Shown here in pieces: positions 16,872 through 27,374 of a DNA stretch of 56,190 nt. Made by a program: the position numbers and the translations under genes. The stretch lies in contig CAJYLV010000025.1 in assembly GCA_913776255.1 (NCBI GenBank), forward strand, positions 1 to 56,190, written 5' to 3'. Source of the stretch: an uncultured Sphingomonas sp. Its GTDB lineage: Bacteria > Pseudomonadota > Alphaproteobacteria > Sphingomonadales > Sphingomonadaceae. The notes beneath the pieces are model-generated. The model was not told the DNA's origin. It did no database searches and saw only the letters and a list, made by a program, of their open reading frames with translations. Within the stretch, counting starts at the first letter, position 1. Each line of letters starts with the position of its first letter.

Positions 16872-17461
16872 CGTGCGCGCTCCAGCAGATAGGTGAGATT
16901 GCGTCGGACCTGCGGCCATTCATGGTCGAGGATCGAATAGACGACCGTGTCGCGCACCTCGCCCTCCGCCGTCACCATATGCCCGCGCAGCACGCCGTCC
17001 ATGCGTGCGCCCAGCCGCTCGATCGCCGCGCGCGAGGCACGATTGTGCCAGTTGGTGCGCAATTGCACGCACTGGCAGCCGAGCACGTCGAAGGCGTGGC
17101 CGAGCAGCAGCCGCTTCGCCTCGGTATTCAATCCGGTGCGCTGGACGCGCCGCGCATAGAGCGTCCCGCCGATCTCGACGCGCCGATGCGCCGCGTTCAT
17201 CCGCAGAAAGCGCGTGGCGCCCGCGACCCGTCCATCCGCGTCGAGCACGGTGAACGGCAGCGCGCGCCCGGCGGCCCGATGCGCCTCCAGCATCTCGTAC
17301 CAGCCGTCGATCGTCGCAGCGGTGGGGACGACCGTGGCGAAGAGCTGCGTTAGCCCGTCGAACGCCGCCAGCAGATCGGCACGGTCCGCCCGGTCGAGCG
17401 GGCGCAGCGTGACGTGACGCCCGATCAGCGTTGGCGCGGTCCGCCACACCGCCTCTGTCAT
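16868..17461 (-). CDS. GNAT N-acetyltransferase, RimJ/RimL-like (paralogue 1)
   Basis: 197 aa. N-terminal [20 protein letters not shown] is typical of RimJ/RimL-type GNATs. The acetyl-CoA region includes VQRTGLNTEAKRLLLGHAFD, and VQLRTNWHNRASRAAIERLG is the conserved A/B motif. It acetylates an unknown amine or protein N-terminus. The ATG overlaps the stop of the next upstream gene by 4 bases. It is clearly paralogous to its upstream neighbour, with the same length and a nearly colinear sequence, so this is a tandem duplication. Confidence 0.9.
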   Translation of the reverse strand: MTEAVWRTAPTLIGRHVTLRPLDRADRADLLAAFDGLTQLFATVVPTAATIDGWYEMLEAHRAAGRALPFTVLDADGRVAGATRFLRMNAAHRRVEIGGTLYARRVQRTGLNTEAKRLLLGHAFDVLGCQCVQLRTNWHNRASRAAIERLGARMDGVLRGHMVTAEGEVRDTVVYSILDHEWPQVRRNLTYLLERAR

Positions 17462-18047
17462 GGCGTGCGCTCCAGCAGGTAATCGAGATTGCTCCGGACC
17501 TCCGGCCATTCGTCGGCGAGGACCGAATAGACGACCGTGTCGCGCACCTCGCCGTCCCCGCTGGCGGTGTGCCAGCGCAGCACCGCGTCCTTGCGCGCGC
17601 CGAGCCGCTCGATCACCAGCCGTGAGGCGGGATTACGCCAGTTGGTGCGCAACTGCACGCAGCGGCAGCCGAGCCTGTCGAAGGCATGGCCGAACAGCAG
17701 CCGCTTCAGCTCGGTACTCAGCGCGCTGCGCTGCACGCGCCGCGCATACAGCGTGCCGCCGATCTCGACGCGCTGCGCGTCCGGGCTCATCCGCAGCAGC
17801 CGCGTCGCGCCGGCCACCTGGCCATCGGTGTCGAGCAGCGTGAACGGCAGCGCGCGTCCCGCGACCCGCTGCGCTTCCAGCGTGTCGAGCCAGCTGTCGA
17901 TCGTCGCGGGCGTCGGTACGGCGGTCGCGAAAATCTGCTTCAAGCCGCTGAACGCCGCCAGCAGCGCGTCGCGATCCGCGCGATCGAGCGGACGCAGCGT
18001 CACGTGGCGCCCGACCAGGGTCGGCACGCTCCGCCACGCATCGGCAT

Positions 18048-18051
<4 letters not shown>
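17458..18051 (-). CDS. GNAT N-acetyltransferase, RimJ/RimL-like (paralogue 2)
   Basis: 197 aa. [20 protein letters not shown] and [20 protein letters not shown] mirror paralogue 1. Differences concentrate in the central substrate loop ([20 protein letters not shown]) and the C-terminus, so the two may have different substrates. It starts inside the last bases of lolD (ATGA), which couples it to the lipoprotein exporter genes. Confidence 0.9.
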
Positions 18052-18735
<684 letters not shown>

Positions 18736-18743
<8 letters not shown>

Positions 18744-19986
18744 AGCGCAGCACCTCGACCGGATCGGTATTGGCGGCCTTGAGCGCCGGATAGACGGTGG
18801 CGAGAAACGTCATCAGCAGCGTGATGACGACGATCGCGGTCACCTCGACCGGATCGACCTTCGACGGCAGCTCGGTGAGATAGCGGATCGACGGGTCCCA
18901 CAGGTTCTGCCCGGTGACGAGCTGGACGAAATTGACCACCGACTGGCGGAAGAACAGGAACACCGCGCCGAGCAGCAGCCCGGCGAAGGTGCCCAGCACG
19001 CCGATCGTGGTGCCGACGGTGATGAAGATGCGCAGCATCGCCCCGCGGCTCGCGCCCATCGTGCGCAGGATCGCGATGTCGCGGGTCTTGGCGCGCACCA
19101 GCATGATGAGCGAACTGGCGATGTTGAACGCCGCGACGAGGATGATGATGCACAGCACCACGAACATCGCGACGCGCTCGACTGCCAGCGCGTCGAACAG
19201 CTCCGAATTGAGGCGGCGCCAGTCGCTGACCACGCCGTACGGCTGGATCTGCCTGGCGAGCGGGGCGAGAATCTCGCCGACCTTGTCGGCGTCCGTGGTC
19301 TGCAATTCGATCATCCCCACGGTGTCCCCGGTCAGCAACAAGGTCTGCGCGTCCTGCAAGGGCATGACGACATAGGCCTTGTCGTAATCATAGACGCCGA
19401 TCTCGAAGATCGCGCCGACGCGGTAGGTGACGCTGCGCGGGATCGTGCCGATCGGTGTGGAACGGCCGAGCGGGCTGATGACGGTGATGTCGGAGCCGAT
19501 CGTCGCGCCGAGCTGCTCGGCGAGCCGCGCGCCGATCGCGACGTTGCCGCTGTTGGGGGTCAGCGCCGCGAGGCTGCCCGCGACGATCTTGGTGCGGATG
19601 GTGGCGTTGGTGCGGATGTCCTCGGGGCGCATCCCGCGCAGCAGGATCGCCTCGGCGCGACCGTTATAGGTCGCGAACAGCGGCTGCTCGATCATCGGCA
19701 CCGCGCTGGTCACGCCCGGTGTCGCCTTGGCCAGCGCCACGACGCGCGGCCAGTTGTCGAGCCGGTTGTTGTAGCCCTGCACCACGGCGTGGCCGTTCAG
19801 GCCGACGATCTTGTCGAACAGCTCGGCGCGGAAGCCGTTCATGACGCTCATCACGATCACCAGCGCGGCGACCCCGAGCATCACCGCGCCGAGCGAGAAA
19901 CCCGCCACCAGCACGATGAAGCGTTCGCCCTTGCCCGGCAGCAGATACCGCCGCGCGATCATGCTCTCATAGCGGGACAGCAACAT
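18736..19986 (-). CDS. lolC: LolC/LolE-type lipoprotein-releasing permease
   Basis: 416 aa from the ATG beginning [20 protein letters not shown], the usual start of this family. One N-terminal membrane helix ([20 protein letters not shown]) is followed by a large periplasmic domain and three C-terminal helices (FtsX-like). Alphaproteobacteria use one LolC/E hybrid (LolF), which fits a single gene here. The open frame extends 50 codons upstream, but that part has no family resemblance. First gene of the overlapping cluster. Confidence 0.92.
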
Positions 19987-20581
19987 GCCGGCTGCGATAG
20001 GGAGCCACCCTGCGATGCGCAATGGGGCCTGTTGCGGAATCGTCACATAGTCGCCGCAATCGGTTTTGCTGCCGTTCATTTGTATCGACAGCGAACAAGC
20101 CGCGCCGCATACCTGCGGGCACTGGCACACAGGCAAAAGGCCGTGGTTCGGGGAACGCCATCAAGCCCCGCTGATCCTTCGGGAAAAGCGCGTGGGCGGA
20201 GGGCTGGATAGGGGGCTGACGAGCGATCGTCACGCAGGCGCCCGGGTCGTGGATAACGGCCCGGGCGTTTGCCGTTCGGTCGCAGCCCGGTGCCAGCACC
20301 GGGCGTCGCAACGCGGCGACCGAACCGGCCGGCGGGTCGGCATTGGCCGATCCCGTCCGACGTGATGCCGACGGCTTGGCCGCCGGCCCTTGGCAGAGGC
20401 TGCGGGAAATCCGGCAGCGACCTCCCGCCTGGGCCCCGGCCTTCGCCGGGGTACATTTAAAGAACAACCTCCGTCATCCCGGGCTAGACCCGGGATCCCG
20501 CTTCTCACCACCGTCGCCAGGAAAAAGCGGGGCCCCGGATCACGTCCGGGGCGACGATGGAAACAGGCGACAGCGTCGATT
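19987..20581. other. Intergenic region between the TonB receptor and lolC
   Basis: 595 bases with no supported gene. It contains a perfect hairpin CCCGGTGC-CA-GCACCGGG (20286-20303), a CGCCCGGG / CCCGGGCG pair near 20229-20257 followed by TTTG, a CCCCGGCCTTCGCCGGGG unit near 20433-20451, and an 85-bp repeat at 20472-20556. The lolC promoter should lie in the lower half, read on the minus strand. Confidence 0.5.
20472..20556. repeat. 85-bp palindromic repeat, copy 2
   Basis: Arms CGTCATCCCGGGCTAGACCC and GGATCACGTCCGGGGCGACG with inner CCCGCTTCTC / AAAAAGCGGGG. It lies immediately downstream of the TonB receptor stop codon, in the position of a 3' stem-loop. Confidence 0.75.
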
Positions 20582-22993
20582 TCAGAACCCGAAGCCGACC
20601 GTCACGCCGTACGTCCGCGGATCGCCGACATTGCCCGCGATCAGCCCGGTGTTCCCCGGCGTGGTCGCCAACACCTCGTAATATTTGGCATCGAACAGGT
20701 TGCGGACCCAGCCGAAGACGTTGACCCCGCTGTCGGTGCGGAAGCCGAGCCGCGCGTTCACCAGCGTATAGCCGTTGACGTCGGTATAGATCGACCGCGA
20801 CGCATTGGACGAGAACTTCGTCCGCGAATTGGCGTCGACGCCGATATAGGCCTCGCCCGTCGTGCCGAACACGGTGCCGGGGAGGTTGTACTCACCGCCG
20901 TAGGAGAAGGCGAACTTCGAGATGCCCGGCAGCCACTGACCCGAAATGTCGCACACCACCGGGCTGTTGGTGCCACCCGACAGTTCCGGCGGGCACGGCG
21001 CATTCTTGAAGTCGACGTATTTGTGATCGGTGAAGGCGCCGTTGGTGTAGAGGTTGACGCGATCGCTCGGCCGCACCGAGAAGTCGGCTTCGACACCGCG
21101 CACCCGCACCTTGCCGGCATTGGCGAGATAGCCGCGCAGCGTCGAGGTCGAGCTGTTGTTGACGACCGCCTGATAATCACTGATCTCGGTCCAGAAGCCG
21201 GTGACATTGAGCGTCACCTTGCGATCCCAGAATTGTGACTTCGCGCCGATCTCGAAATGATCGACCTTTTCGGGCGCGACCTGCGCCAGCTGCGTCTGCA
21301 CCACGCCATTGACCACCGGCACGCCGTTGAGATTGAGCCCACCCGATTTGAAGCTGTGCGCATAGGTGCCGTACAGCAGCACGTCGCGCGACGGCTTGTA
21401 CGAGGCGGTGAGATCGTAGGAGACGTTCCATGCGCGGAACTTCTCGTCGCGGAATTCCTGCGGCTGGATCGCGTCGCGTTGCGCCGCCTGCCGCGCATTG
21501 CCGCCGGTCGCGGGGACGAGATTGCCCTGCCCGTCACGCACCACGCTGATGTAGCTGCCGGTCTTGTCGTCGTAATTGAGCCGCACCCCCGGCGACAGCG
21601 TGAAGGCGTCGGTCAGGTTCCAGTTGAGCTTGCCGAAGATCGCGCCCGAGAAATTCTTGAGACGGATGTCGTTGGCGGCGGTCAGGCCGTTGAGAACCGA
21701 CGGATCTTGCGACAGCGCGCTCGACGGATTGATGAGCCAGCGGCTCGCGGCCGGCCCCTGCCGCTGCGTGCCGGTGGTGTGGATCGTCTGGTAGAAGCCG
21801 AACACCCCCAGCACATAGTCGAAATGCTCGGCCTTGCCGGCGTAGCGGAATTCCTGCGTATATTGCTCCTGACGCGTCGGGTTCTGCGACAGCGTCGTGA
21901 TCGGCAGCCCGGTGAAGTCGCGATCGTTGGCGGGCAGCCAGTCCCAGAAGCGAAAGGCGGTGATCGAGGTCAGCGTCCCCTCTCCCAGCCGCTGCTCGCC
22001 GCGCAGCGACAGCCCGCCCAGTTCGTTGCGCGCGCTGAGCTTGGCATCGAGATCGGTCAGCCGGTCGAAGGGGTTGCGGCTCGGCGGCGCATAGCCTTGC
22101 GCCGCGGCGAGCAGGTCGAACTGGCGGTTGAGCGGACGCTGCGTCTGGCCGACGCGCACGAAGATCTGCGCGCAACACTCCGGGTTCTGGCGCGAATAAT
22201 CGCCCGACAGCGTCAGGTCGAGATCGTCGGTCGCCTTCCACAGGATCGCGGTGCGGATGCCGAGATTGTCCTGCGCATTGACGTATTGGTTGCTCGCGAC
22301 ATTGTAGATCGTGCCGCGACGGCTGGTGGTCGACACGCCGAGGCGGATCGCGACCTTGTCGGTCAGCGGACCCGAGATCGACGCCTTGGCCTGTTTGAAC
22401 TCCAGATTGCCGACCGACACCTCGGCGCGGCCCTGCAACGTGAAGCTCGGCGCCTTGCTGGTGATGTTGATCGCGCCGGCGACGGTGTTCTTGCCGTAGA
22501 GCGTCCCCTGCGGCCCGCGCAGCGTCTCGATCTGCTGGACGTCGAGGAAGTCGAGCGTCGCCGCCGCGACGCGGCTCAGATAGACCTGGTCGATATAGAT
22601 GCCGACGCCCTGCTCGATCCCGTCGTTGGTGAGGCCGAGCGGCGCGCCGAGCCCGCGGATGTTGACCGACGAGTTGCGCGGGTTGGTCGAATAGAATTGC
22701 AGCGTCGGCTGGAGTTGCTGGAGGCGCTGGACGTTGAAGCTGCCGGTCGCGTCCAGCTCCTTCACCCCGACCACCGAGATCGGGATCGGTACGTTCTGCG
22801 CCGATTCGGCGCGACGCCGCGCGGTGACGACGACATCGGCGGCGGCGGAGCTGCGCTGGACCTGCTCCTCGGTGCGGTCGGGATCGCCCGGCGTGGTCGG
22901 CGTCGTCTCGCGCTCCCCGACGACGACCGGCGTGGACGGCGGCTGCTGCGCGGTCGCCTGGGCGGCCAGCAGCAAGGCGAGCGTGACGGACAT
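20582..22993 (-). CDS. TonB-dependent outer-membrane receptor
   Basis: 803 aa from the ATG with an AAGGGG site upstream; the frame stays open for 54 further codons without a signal. The signal peptide is SVTLALLLAAQATAQ. A plug domain with VVVTARRRAESAQNVPI (TonB-box-like region) and LRGPQGTLYGKNTVAGAINI follows, then a 22-strand barrel ending in an aromatic Phe (GVTVGFGF). The pattern, with ARRRAES and the GPQGTLYGKN motif, is that of the siderophore or complex-compound receptors abundant in sphingomonads. The ligand is unknown. Confidence 0.92.
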   Translation of the reverse strand: MSVTLALLLAAQATAQQPPSTPVVVGERETTPTTPGDPDRTEEQVQRSSAAADVVVTARRRAESAQNVPIPISVVGVKELDATGSFNVQRLQQLQPTLQFYSTNPRNSSVNIRGLGAPLGLTNDGIEQGVGIYIDQVYLSRVAAATLDFLDVQQIETLRGPQGTLYGKNTVAGAINITSKAPSFTLQGRAEVSVGNLEFKQAKASISGPLTDKVAIRLGVSTTSRRGTIYNVASNQYVNAQDNLGIRTAILWKATDDLDLTLSGDYSRQNPECCAQIFVRVGQTQRPLNRQFDLLAAAQGYAPPSRNPFDRLTDLDAKLSARNELGGLSLRGEQRLGEGTLTSITAFRFWDWLPANDRDFTGLPITTLSQNPTRQEQYTQEFRYAGKAEHFDYVLGVFGFYQTIHTTGTQRQGPAASRWLINPSSALSQDPSVLNGLTAANDIRLKNFSGAIFGKLNWNLTDAFTLSPGVRLNYDDKTGSYISVVRDGQGNLVPATGGNARQAAQRDAIQPQEFRDEKFRAWNVSYDLTASYKPSRDVLLYGTYAHSFKSGGLNLNGVPVVNGVVQTQLAQVAPEKVDHFEIGAKSQFWDRKVTLNVTGFWTEISDYQAVVNNSSTSTLRGYLANAGKVRVRGVEADFSVRPSDRVNLYTNGAFTDHKYVDFKNAPCPPELSGGTNSPVVCDISGQWLPGISKFAFSYGGEYNLPGTVFGTTGEAYIGVDANSRTKFSSNASRSIYTDVNGYTLVNARLGFRTDSGVNVFGWVRNLFDAKYYEVLATTPGNTGLIAGNVGDPRTYGVTVGFGF

Positions 22994-23072
22994 GCGGTTA
23001 CCCCTTTTGAAACCTTGAAGCGGCTCTGTGCCGCACCCCGCATATCCCATCAACAAACTAGGGGTTTGTCGA

Positions 23073-23104
23073 CCCCTTGAAACGCTTCGCATCGGCCCCA
23101 AATT
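23073..23104 (+). promoter_or_regulatory. Sigma-32 type heat-shock promoter for hsp20
   Basis: CCCCTTGAAA (23073-23082), a 13-base spacer, then CCCCAAATT (23096-23104). The sigma-32 consensus is CTTGAAA followed after 13-17 bases by CCCCATNT. The start codon of hsp20 is 94 bases downstream, leaving a leader of roughly 88 bases. Confidence 0.75.
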
Positions 23105-23106
23105 CA

Positions 23107-23197
23107 CGTTCGTGCGGTGCCGGACACCGGGCCGCACGGAACGGGCGCCGCGCAACAGCGGGCGCCGCTTTCAAATAGCTCATTGGAGGATTTGACG
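23107..23197 (+). promoter_or_regulatory. Structured hsp20 leader, possible RNA thermometer
   Basis: Two strong stem-loops in order: CGTTCGTGCGG (23107-23117) with CCGCACGGAACG (23132-23143), and GGCGCC (23144-23149) with GGCGCC (23161-23166). A weak helix follows in which CUC (23079+100: 23179-23181) can pair with GAG of the ribosome site GGAGG (23185-23189). This strong-strong-weak order with a weakly masked ribosome site resembles ROSE-type thermometers of alphaproteobacterial small heat-shock genes. The final helix is short, so this is tentative. Confidence 0.4.
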
Positions 23198-23665
23198 ATG
23201 CGTTTCGACCTGACCCCCTATCGCCGCTCCACGATCGGTTTCGATCGGCTGTTCGACCTCATCGAGGCCAACGCCCGGAGCAGCGCCGAGAATTACCCGC
23301 CGTTCAACCTGGAGCGTCTGGCGGACGACCGCTACCGCATCACGCTGGCCGTGGCCGGGTTCAGCCGCGACGAGATCGAGATCGTCGCGCAGCAGAACCT
23401 GCTGCTGGTGACCGGCAAGAAGGACGACAAGGCGGACAACAACCAGTTCCTCCACCTCGGCATCGCCAACCGCAGCTTTGAGCGGCGGTTCGAGCTCGCC
23501 GACTTCGTGTTCGTGGAGGACGCACGACTGAACGACGGCCTGCTGGTGGTCGATCTGGTCCGCGAGGTGCCCGAGGCGATGAAGCCGAAGAGCATCGCGA
23601 TCAAGACCGGCGCCCCGCTGGCCGCGGTCGAGAACAAGGCGGCCGACGAAGCGCAGGCCGCCTGA
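23198..23665 (+). CDS. Small heat-shock protein Hsp20 (IbpA type)
   Basis: 155 aa. MRFDLTPYRRSTIGFDRLFD is the usual IbpA start. The alpha-crystallin domain spans about residues 35-130 (PPFNLERLADDRYRITLAVA to ARLNDGLLVVDLVRE). It binds unfolding proteins in the cytoplasm without ATP. A ribosome site TTGGAGG precedes the ATG. Control is probably by sigma-32 and perhaps by leader structure. A strong terminator follows 40 bases after the stop. Confidence 0.95.
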   Translation: MRFDLTPYRRSTIGFDRLFDLIEANARSSAENYPPFNLERLADDRYRITLAVAGFSRDEIEIVAQQNLLLVTGKKDDKADNNQFLHLGIANRSFERRFELADFVFVEDARLNDGLLVVDLVREVPEAMKPKSIAIKTGAPLAAVENKAADEAQAA

Positions 23666-23708
23666 TCGGGATCGGCGTCTCTTTGCTCCCTTTCGAGGCG
23701 CCGGTGGG

Positions 23709-23745
23709 GGCGTCCGGGCCGCGAGGCCCGGGCGCCTTTCCTTTT
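23709..23745 (+). terminator. Rho-independent terminator of hsp20
   Basis: The hairpin GCGTCCGGGCC (23710-23720), loop GCGA, GGCCCGGGCGC (23725-23735) is followed by CTTTCCTTTT. The stem has 11 pairs with one G-U. It lies 45 bases after the hsp20 stop. Confidence 0.85.
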
Positions 23746-23794
23746 GCCATCGTCGTCGTTTCATAAAGCCAACGCGGCTGATGCCCGTTCCATC

Positions 23795-23871
23795 CGTCAT
23801 TGCGAGCGGAGCGAAGCAATCCAGGGCGTCCTGGTCCGGCCATGGATTGCTTCGCTCCGCTCGCAATGACG
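23795..23871. repeat. 77-bp palindromic repeat, copy 3
   Basis: The arms differ from copy 1 by GCGAGCGGAGCG in place of GCGAGCGTAGCG, with the compensating change on the other arm (CGCTCCGCTCGC). The covariation suggests the hairpin itself is kept. The asymmetric centre is in the opposite orientation to copies 1 and 2. It lies between hsp20 and the convergent SGNH gene. Confidence 0.9.
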
Positions 23872-23902
23872 ATCAGTACCTAGGGTCGGTCCTGCCGCGC
23901 TC

Positions 23903-24892
23903 TCAGGCGACCACGCGCCGCCGCCGATCGCGGCGCAGTGTCGCGCCGACGGTCGCGAAGCCGAGCAGCAGCATCGCCCAAGTCGCGGGCTCCGGCACGG
24001 CGCTCAGGCCAAATCCGAACTTGCTGTTGATGTCGTTGAACAGCGCCTGGTGGATCGCCGCGGTCGGGTGCGTGCCGTCGAACGAGAAATAGCCGGCACA
24101 GGCCGGAAAGGCTCCCGCCCCCTGGCAGGTGGTCAGCGGCTTCTTGTCCTCGGGCAGGATCAACGGTGCGGGCAGCCCGAACGCCGCGGGGTTCGCCTGC
24201 ACCCGCCCGAAAAAATCGAGATAGCTGTAGCGCATCAGCTTCGTGTCGGCCGCCAGCTTGAGCTTGGCGAGTTCCTCGCCCAGCGCGATCTCGGCCTTAA
24301 TCGAATAGGCGAGCGGCGTGCCTTCGGTCGCGACCGGAAAGCCGGTCAGCAGGATGTTGCGCGCGCCCAGCTTGTTGAGCGCATCGACGGCCGCGGCATA
24401 GTTTTGCGCCGCGGCGCGCAGGAAGGCGTCGGGATCGGACACGCCGGCGTCCGCGCCTTTGACCGCCGCGAACACGTCATTGCCGCCGAAGTTGAGAACA
24501 TAGAGGCCGTTGGGATCGACCTTCCCGCCCTTGTCGAGCACGGCCTTGTAGAGCGCCACCTGCTCCAGCGCGTCGGGAATCGGCGTCGTCGGGGTCGCAC
24601 GCGCGCCGCCATATGCGAAATTGCTGCCGCCGTTGAGCGACGCCACCGTCGGCGTGCCGTACATCGCGAAGCTCAGCAGGTCGGTATAATCATAGCCGTT
24701 GGTGAAGCGCCCGTCGACATAGCCGAGCGCCGGATCGGCGCCGAGGCCGAGCTTGCGGATGTTGCCCGCATCGACGAGGCTGTCGCCGAACACCGTCAGC
24801 GACGAAAAGGGCGGAACGCTCGTCTGCGCCGCCGCCGGAACCGCCACCGTCATCGCCGCCGCGCACAGCACCGCCGCCACCCGTTCGATCAT
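23903..24892 (-). CDS. SGNH/GDSL hydrolase with PEP-CTERM sorting signal
   Basis: 329 aa, exported. The signal peptide (AAVLCAAAMTVAVPAAAQ) is followed by GDSL block I FGDSLVDAGN with Ser38 as nucleophile, an NFGGND block III, and a DGTHPT block V with the catalytic Asp and His. The C-terminus AVPEPATWAMLLLGFATVGA followed by RRDRRRR is the PEPxxWA variant of the PEP-CTERM signal, which directs export with exosortase processing. It hydrolyses esters, substrate unknown. The ribosome site is GGGAGG. No exosortase lies in the window. Confidence 0.9.
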   Translation of the reverse strand: MIERVAAVLCAAAMTVAVPAAAQTSVPPFSSLTVFGDSLVDAGNIRKLGLGADPALGYVDGRFTNGYDYTDLLSFAMYGTPTVASLNGGSNFAYGGARATPTTPIPDALEQVALYKAVLDKGGKVDPNGLYVLNFGGNDVFAAVKGADAGVSDPDAFLRAAAQNYAAAVDALNKLGARNILLTGFPVATEGTPLAYSIKAEIALGEELAKLKLAADTKLMRYSYLDFFGRVQANPAAFGLPAPLILPEDKKPLTTCQGAGAFPACAGYFSFDGTHPTAAIHQALFNDINSKFGFGLSAVPEPATWAMLLLGFATVGATLRRDRRRRVVA

Positions 24893-24966
24893 GCCATCCT
24901 CCCATTTATCTTTGTAAACGGAGGGTTAACGTGGACGTAAGCGGGAGGCAATGGGGTGGCTGGCTC

Positions 24967-25043
24967 GGTCATTGCGCGCGTAGCGAAGCCATCCAGGGCC
25001 GGATCAGGACGCCCTGGATTGCTTCGCTACGCTCGCAATGACG
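24967..25043. repeat. 77-bp palindromic repeat, copy 4
   Basis: Slightly decayed left arm (GGTCATTGCGCGCGTAGCGA) with an intact right arm (CTACGCTCGCAATGACG). It lies upstream of the SGNH gene and just downstream of pyrG, 7 bases from the pyrG stop. Confidence 0.85.
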
Positions 25044-25050
25044 AGAAGTC

Positions 25051-26688
25051 TTAGACCAGCCGGCTCTGCTTGACCGCCGCGGCGATGAAGCTGGCGAACA
25101 ACGGGTGCGGCTCGAACGGCTTGCTCTTCAGCTCCGGGTGGAACTGCACGCCGACGAACCACGGATGGTCGGGACGCTCGACGATCTCCGGCAGCGTGCC
25201 GTCCGGCGACATGCCCGAGAACACCAGCCCGCCTTTCTCCAGCGCCTCGCGATACGACGTGTTCACCTCGTAGCGGTGGCGGTGGCGCTCGCTGATCGAG
25301 TCGCTGCCGTAGATCGAGGAGACGACGCTGTTGCCGGACAGCGCCGCCGGATAGGCGCCGAGCCGCATCGTGCCGCCCAGATCGCCGTTCTCGGCACGCT
25401 TCTCCAGCCCGCGCTCGCCCATCCACTCGGTAATGAGCCCGACGACCGGCTCCGGGGTCGGGCCGAATTCGGTCGAGGAGGCGTCGGCGATCCCGGCGAG
25501 ATCGCGCGCGCCCTCGACGCACGCCATCTGCATCCCGAAACAGATCCCGAAATAGGGCACGTTATGTTCACGCGCGAAGCGTACCGAGGCGATCTTGCCC
25601 TCCGCGCCGCGCGACCCGAATGCGCCGGGGACGAGGATCGCGTGGCATGGCTCCAGATGCGCGGCGATCTCGCCATCGTCGTCGCCCTCGAACAATTCGG
25701 CGTCGATCCAGCGGATGTTGACCTTGACGCGGTTGGCGATCCCGCCGTGCACCAGCGCCTCGTTGAGCGACTTGTACGCGTCCTGCAGCCCGACATATTT
25801 GCCGACCACCCCGACCGTCACCTCGCCCTCCGGGTGCATCAGCCGCTCGACGATCTCTTCCCAGCGGCTGAGATCGGGCGCCGACGACGGGGTGATGCCG
25901 AAGGCGCGCAGCACCTCCGAGTCGAGCCCCTCGCCATGATATTGGAGCGGCACCGCATAGATGCTCTTGGCGTCGAGCGCAGGGATGACCGCGCTTTCGG
26001 GGACGTTGCAGAACAGCGCGATCTTGGCGCGCTCCGATTCGGGCAGCGGCTGTTCGCAGCGGCAGACGATCACGTCCGGCTGGACGCCCAGCGCCGCGAT
26101 CTCGCGCACCGAATGCTGCGTCGGCTTGGTCTTCAGCTCGCCGGCCGCCGCGATATACGGCACCAACGTGACGTGGATGCTGATCGCATTGCCGCGCCCG
26201 ACCTCGTTCTTGAGCTGGCGGATCGCCTCGATGAACGGCAGCGACTCGATGTCGCCGACCGTGCCACCGATCTCGCAGAGCACGAAGTCGAGATCGTCGG
26301 TCTCGGCGCGCGCGAACGCCTTGATCGCGTCGGTGACGTGCGGGATCACCTGCACGGTCGCGCCGAGATAGTCGCCGCGCCGCTCGCGCTCGATGATCGT
26401 CTTGTAGATGCGCCCGCTCGTGACGTTATCCGACTGGCGCGCCGAGACGCCGGTGAAGCGCTCGTAATGGCCGAGGTCGAGGTCGGTCTCCGCACCGTCG
26501 TCGGTGACGTAGACCTCGCCGTGCTGGTACGGGCTCATCGTGCCCGGATCGACGTTGAGATACGGATCGAACTTGCGGATGCGGACGCGATAGCCGCGTG
26601 CCTGGAGCAGCGCCGCGAGGCTCGCCGCCATGAGACCTTTGCCGAGCGAGGAAACCACGCCGCCGGTGATGAAAATGTACCGCGCCAT
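25051..26688 (-). CDS. pyrG: CTP synthase
   Basis: 545 aa. The N-terminal synthetase domain begins [20 protein letters not shown] with the P-loop and continues to the conserved [20 protein letters not shown]. The C-terminal class I glutamine amidotransferase has [16 protein letters not shown] (nucleophile Cys) and [19 protein letters not shown] with the His-Glu pair. It makes CTP from UTP, ATP and glutamine. The start is the Met beginning MARY, with three codons of the longer frame discarded. It follows secG in the same direction, a common alphaproteobacterial order. Confidence 0.97.
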   Translation of the reverse strand: MARYIFITGGVVSSLGKGLMAASLAALLQARGYRVRIRKFDPYLNVDPGTMSPYQHGEVYVTDDGAETDLDLGHYERFTGVSARQSDNVTSGRIYKTIIERERRGDYLGATVQVIPHVTDAIKAFARAETDDLDFVLCEIGGTVGDIESLPFIEAIRQLKNEVGRGNAISIHVTLVPYIAAAGELKTKPTQHSVREIAALGVQPDVIVCRCEQPLPESERAKIALFCNVPESAVIPALDAKSIYAVPLQYHGEGLDSEVLRAFGITPSSAPDLSRWEEIVERLMHPEGEVTVGVVGKYVGLQDAYKSLNEALVHGGIANRVKVNIRWIDAELFEGDDDGEIAAHLEPCHAILVPGAFGSRGAEGKIASVRFAREHNVPYFGICFGMQMACVEGARDLAGIADASSTEFGPTPEPVVGLITEWMGERGLEKRAENGDLGGTMRLGAYPAALSGNSVVSSIYGSDSISERHRHRYEVNTSYREALEKGGLVFSGMSPDGTLPEIVERPDHPWFVGVQFHPELKSKPFEPHPLFASFIAAAVKQSRLV

Positions 26689-26772
26689 GGGACGCAACCC
26701 CTAACCTTCAAATGCGCAAAAGGGCAAGCGCGCGGGAAGCCCGCGCGCGACGAAACGACGATATTGTCGCGA

Positions 26773-27147
26773 TCAGCGGGCCAGCGGCACGCCGTTGTCG
26801 GCCGGCGCCGGGGCGACGGCATTGTCCGCGGTCGCCGGCGCCGGCTGCGCCGCGACCGGCGGCTGGGGCTGCGTCTGCGCGGCCGGCGCACGCCGGTTCA
26901 GCGAGGTGTCGACCGACACCGCGCCGCGGCTTGCCGCGAGGAACGCCAGCAGGATGCTCATCAGGATGAACAGTCCCGCGAGCACCGAGGTGGCGCGCGT
27001 CAGGAAATCGGCGGCGCCGCGCGCCGACATCAGCCCCGACGGGCTGCCCGACGAGGTCAGGCCGCCGCCTTCCGACCGCTGCATCAGGATCACGGTGACG
27101 AGCGCCGCCGCGATAATGGCCTGGAGGACGATCAGGAAGGTGAACAT
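26773..27147 (-). CDS. secG: Preprotein translocase subunit SecG
   Basis: 124 aa. Two membrane helices (LIVLQAIIAAALVTVILMQR and VLAGLFILMSILLAFLA) flank the conserved GGGLTSSGSPSGLMSARGAA loop, the SecG hallmark. A C-terminal Ala/Pro/Gln-rich tail (about 40 aa) is typical of alphaproteobacterial SecG. It sits in the inner membrane with SecYE. The gap to pyrG is 84 bases, likely one transcript. Confidence 0.93.
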   Translation of the reverse strand: MFTFLIVLQAIIAAALVTVILMQRSEGGGLTSSGSPSGLMSARGAADFLTRATSVLAGLFILMSILLAFLAASRGAVSVDTSLNRRAPAAQTQPQPPVAAQPAPATADNAVAPAPADNGVPLAR

Positions 27148-27374
27148 GGGCTGGGCGCGATTCCGAAGCGAGAAACAGCCGGCGGGCCGCGCTGCGGCGC
27201 CCCCGGATCACGCGCCACATAGGGGAGCCGCGCGCCGGGATCAACCGCGCCGCCCGCCCCGCCCGGACAACCCGCCCGGACAAGCGGCGTGCCAAATTCG
27301 TGACATAGCTGAAACCAGCGGTGAAAGCGGGCGTTAATCCGCCGACAAGTCCGGGATGATCCGGCCTTCTTTCG

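Noticed and set aside
25105..27222. 705-codon plus-strand open frame opposite pyrG and secG
   Set aside because: Spans two well-supported minus-strand genes and their gap; composition is that of an antisense frame.
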